From the NCBI GenBank assembly GCA_019245555.1, contig JAFARH010000226.1, positions 1 through 8,414 on the forward strand: 8,414 bases of DNA. The letters run 5' to 3'. The notes under the pieces are model-generated. The model made no database searches, was not told the DNA's origin, and saw nothing but the letters and a program-made list of their open reading frames with translations. Shown piece after piece: positions 6,426 to 8,414 of the stretch (position 1 is the stretch's first letter; each line of letters begins with the position of its first letter). The translations under genes and the position numbers were made by a program. This stretch comes from Betaproteobacteria bacterium (GTDB lineage: Bacteria > Pseudomonadota > Gammaproteobacteria > Burkholderiales > SG8-39).

Positions 6426-7372
6426 AAGCTCGGCGCCCACTGGGCGCGCAGGGCGTAATCCCACAGAGAGCTCGCTACCGAGGCGCCGAAGCGCTTGGCG
6501 ACTTTCTCGGCGAATCCTTCCTTCATCGTGTAGTCGACGATGTCTTCGGCCTTGATGACGTCGCGCGCCACGGAATCGAGGCTGCCGTATCCATCAGCGA
6601 GGCCGAGCTCCACGCTCTTTTCGCCCGTCCAGATGAGCCCACTGAACATATCCGGCGTTTCCTTTAGGCGCTTGCCGCGGCCCTCTTTCACCACGTCGAT
6701 GAATTGGCGATGGATGTCTTCCATCATTCCCGAGATGTAAGTCTTGTCCTTCGCCTCGAGCGGCGAGAATGGATCGAGCATCCCCTTGTTCTTGCCCGCG
6801 GTGATGAGCCGGCGCTCCACCCCGATCTTGTCCATCAACCCGGTGAAGCCGAAACCGTTCATCAGCACGCCAATCGAGCCGACGATGCTCGCCTTGCCGA
6901 CATAGATGCGGTCAGCGCCGACGGCCACGAAGTAGCCGCCCGAAGCGCAGATGTCTTCGACAACCGCATAGAGCGGAATGTCGGGATACTTCTTCCGCAG
7001 GCGCTTCATTTCGTCGTAGATCGTTTGCGCCTGCACCGGACTGCCGCCCGGCGAATTGATGCGCATGATCACGCCCTGCGTGTTCTTGTCTTTGAACGCG
7101 GCCTGCAGCGAGGCGGTCACTTTCTCGGCGCTCGCATCGCTGCCGGGTGCGATGACGCCGGAGAGCTCGACCATGGCCGTGTGCTTCTTGCTTGTCGAGA
7201 AATCGCCCCGGTTTGACCAATCCATCGCCAGAATCAAGACGAACGTGATGTACGCGAACGTGAGCAGCTTGAAAAAGATGCCCCACCTACGCCGGCGCCG
7301 CTGTTCCTTCAGCGCCTCGGACGCCAGCTTGGTGACCAGATCACGTTCCCAGGAGCCATTACCGTCAGTCAT
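6422..7372 (-). CDS. sppA: Signal peptide peptidase SppA, 36K type (family S49)
   Basis: SppA degrades leftover signal peptides in or at the inner membrane using a Ser-Lys pair. The 316-residue protein has a short cytoplasmic start with a basic run (QRRRRRW, 24-30), one membrane segment at about 31-50, and a periplasmic S49 protease domain. The nucleophile is Ser144 in CASGGYF and the base is Lys196 in AGKNKGMLDPF; their 52-residue spacing equals that in B. subtilis SppA. RINSPGG (104-110) and SIVGSIGV (162-169) are also typical. This is the single-domain form, about half the length of E. coli SppA. The start ATG lies eight bases inside the upstream Rieske gene, with AAAGGG about eight bases before it. 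The stop TAG overlaps the stop of the convergent methyltransferase gene, so no terminator fits between them. Confidence 0.93.
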   Translation of the reverse strand: MTDGNGSWERDLVTKLASEALKEQRRRRRWGIFFKLLTFAYITFVLILAMDWSNRGDFSTSKKHTAMVELSGVIAPGSDASAEKVTASLQAAFKDKNTQGVIMRINSPGGSPVQAQTIYDEMKRLRKKYPDIPLYAVVEDICASGGYFVAVGADRIYVGKASIVGSIGVLMNGFGFTGLMDKIGVERRLITAGKNKGMLDPFSPLEAKDKTYISGMMEDIHRQFIDVVKEGRGKRLKETPDMFSGLIWTGEKSVELGLADGYGSLDSVARDVIKAEDIVDYTMKEGFAEKVAKRFGASVASSLWDYALRAQWAPSF

Positions 7373-7703
7373 CTTCGAACCCTTTGAAGTAAACCTTACC
7401 GTCGCGTTCTTCCACCAGGACCTTCACGAGCGGCGTGCCGTTGCACGGGCCGCCGATGCAGTGCCCGCTCGAGGCACTGTATGTCGCGCCATGGGTCGAG
7501 CAGAGCAGATCGCGTCCTTCCGAATCGAAAAATACTCCTTCCTGCCAGTCGAGTTCCATCGCAACGTGCGAACAGCGATTCAAGTATGCGTGGACGCGGC
7601 CGCGATGGCGGATCGCGAAGGCTGGGGCGGGCCCGCCGAAATACTCCACTTCGAAGCGCACGCCGCGACCCGAATCGGCGAGCGCCTGTGACGCGCAGAT
7701 CAT
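7365..7703 (-). CDS. Small single-domain Rieske [2Fe-2S] protein
   Basis: The 112-residue protein is a soluble Rieske domain with no membrane anchor or fused partner. The cluster ligands are visible as Cys44-x-His46 (NRCSHV) and Cys68-x2-His71 (LCSTHG), 21 residues apart. Between them, MELDWQEGVFFD (49-60) is a pattern I associate with the small Rieske proteins found beside gph in betaproteobacteria. Two more cysteines, Cys82 and Cys87 in HCIGGPC, lie soon after the second ligand pair. The chosen start, ATG 7703, overlaps the gph stop as ATGA; in-frame ATGs at 7721 and 7751 would add up to 16 residues inside gph that do not look like the domain. It probably carries electrons, but no oxygenase or reductase partner is present in the window and the role is unknown. 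Confidence 0.9.
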   Translation of the reverse strand: MICASQALADSGRGVRFEVEYFGGPAPAFAIRHRGRVHAYLNRCSHVAMELDWQEGVFFDSEGRDLLCSTHGATYSASSGHCIGGPCNGTPLVKVLVEERDGKVYFKGFEDD

Positions 7704-8347
7704 CCCTGCTCGCTCAACCATCGGCTCAATTCCGCGACACTCGCCACGCAAGCGCGCGGCTGGCAGGAACGCAAGCTGTCTTCAGCATGAGCGCCATAGG
7801 TTACCGCCAATGCATCCACGCCCGCCGCCCGCGCCATTTCGAGGTCATGCGAGGTGTCACCGATCATGAGCGTGCCTTCGGCTGCCGCGCCGAGCTCATC
7901 CATCAGCTCGAGCAACATGGCTGGATGCGGCTTGGGGCTCGTCTCGTCGGCGCACCGCGAGGCCTTGAAGTACACCCCGAGCCCCGTCGCCTCCAGGGAA
8001 CGATCCAAGCCCCGTCTGCTCTTGCCGGTAGCAATGCCCAATGTTCGGTCCCGGTGAAGAGCGGCCAATAGCTCCCGCATGCCGCCGAAGAGGTCCATCG
8101 TGCGCTCGCTGGCGCGGAAATGCTCGCGATAGCGCTCGACGAACTCCTGCACGCGTTCAGGCGCCAGGTCAGGCACTGCGTGGCGCAACGCATCGTGAAG
8201 CCCAAGGCCGATGACATGGCTCGCCTGTTCCTTCGTTGGTACGGGTAGTCCGACGTCGGCGGCCGCCAGCCGAATGCATTCGGCGATCGTGCCAGCAGAG
8301 TTGATGATGGTTCCGTCCCAATCGAAGACTAGAAGCTGATACCTCAC
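7700..8347 (-). CDS. gph: HAD-superfamily hydrolase, Gph-like (phosphoglycolate phosphatase family)
   Basis: The 215-residue protein is a haloacid dehalogenase-type phosphatase. Motif I is FDWDGTI with nucleophile Asp9 and acid/base Asp11; motif II is Thr107 in IATGKS; motif III is Lys139 in SPKPHP; motif IV is GDTSHD with Asp164 and Asp168 as magnesium ligands. A helical cap of roughly 15-80 follows motif I, as in Gph and PpaX/PgmB-like enzymes. The start is GTG 8345-8347, overlapping the stop of the upstream gene as GTGA, and it gives the typical N-terminus RYQLLVFDWDGT. The stop overlaps the Rieske start. Phosphoglycolate is the usual guess for this family, but cap residues vary and substrate cannot be fixed here, so the gene symbol is provisional. 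Confidence 0.85.
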   Translation of the reverse strand: MRYQLLVFDWDGTIINSAGTIAECIRLAAADVGLPVPTKEQASHVIGLGLHDALRHAVPDLAPERVQEFVERYREHFRASERTMDLFGGMRELLAALHRDRTLGIATGKSRRGLDRSLEATGLGVYFKASRCADETSPKPHPAMLLELMDELGAAAEGTLMIGDTSHDLEMARAAGVDALAVTYGAHAEDSLRSCQPRACVASVAELSRWLSEQG

Positions 8348-8414
8348 AGCGCCTCGGCGAACGCCTTCATGTCGCTAGGCATTGGGGACTCGAGACGGAG
8401 GCGCACTTTTTCCA
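8344..8414 (-). CDS. rluC: C-terminal 22 residues of a probable RluC-type 23S rRNA pseudouridine synthase, cut by window edge
   Basis: Only the tail is present: EKVRLRLESPMPSDMKAFAE followed by AL and a TGA stop at 8344-8346. A run like LESPMPSDMKAF resembles the LxxPLPxDFKAF end of RluC/RluD-type pseudouridine synthases. The neighbours (gph and maf/yceF) match the usual place of rluC. No catalytic residue is in view. The stop overlaps the gph GTG as GTGA, so the open frame and coupling are real even if the family call rests mainly on gene order. Confidence 0.55.
   Translation of the reverse strand, partial: EKVRLRLESPMPSDMKAFAEAL

Noticed and set aside
7704..7751. Longer Rieske protein starting at 7721 or 7751
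   Set aside because: The extra residues lie inside gph and do not resemble the domain, while ATG 7703 forms an ATGA overlap and gives a standard N-terminus.
1..8414. Phage, transposon, toxin-antitoxin, CRISPR or secondary-metabolite signals
   Set aside because: All but short gaps are filled by housekeeping genes in a familiar order; I see no terminal repeats, spacer arrays, integrase-like proteins or change in composition.

Overview
The window is an ordinary-looking chromosomal stretch of a GC-rich Gram-negative bacterium, most likely a betaproteobacterium. I judge this from the gene order (rluC, gph, small Rieske protein, sppA, methyltransferase, maf/yceF, yceD, rpmF, plsX, fabH, fabD, fabG, acpP, fabF), from the protein sequences (zinc-free L32, YceF-type Maf, 36K-type SppA), and from the base composition. 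I see no mobile element, CRISPR array, tRNA, rRNA or other sign of recent transfer.

Layout. Positions 1-5117 are one long minus-strand operon: yceD, rpmF, plsX, fabH, fabD, fabG, acpP and the start of fabF, which runs off the left edge. It joins a ribosome-assembly factor and a ribosomal protein to the core of type II fatty acid and phospholipid synthesis. Positions 5167-6425 hold two plus-strand genes, a Maf/YceF nucleotide pyrophosphatase and a short RsmI-like methyltransferase. Positions 6422-8414 are a second minus-strand operon: the tail of a probable RluC pseudouridine synthase, then a Gph-like HAD phosphatase, a one-domain Rieske protein and an SppA-type signal peptide peptidase.

How the genes work together. 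FabD charges ACP with malonate. FabH condenses acetyl-CoA with malonyl-ACP, FabF carries out later condensations and FabG reduces the 3-keto products. PlsX turns acyl-ACP into acyl-phosphate for phospholipid synthesis. YceD and L32 serve the large ribosomal subunit, so the operon links ribosome production to membrane production. Most junctions inside the operons are 4-base start/stop overlaps (ATGA, GTGA or TTGA), which suggests translational coupling. The clear exceptions are rpmF and acpP, whose products are needed in large amounts and which have their own strong Shine-Dalgarno sites.

The most interesting non-coding segment is the 49-base gap between yceD and maf (5118-5166). It holds a convincing minus-strand sigma70-type promoter whose extended -10 lies in a perfect 12-base palindrome, so the same -10 can be read on both strands. 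The minus-strand start point would fall almost on the yceD ATG, which also has no Shine-Dalgarno site. The most interesting coding item is the shortened RsmI-like methyltransferase, whose substrate I cannot assign. I found no clearly new multi-gene system here.
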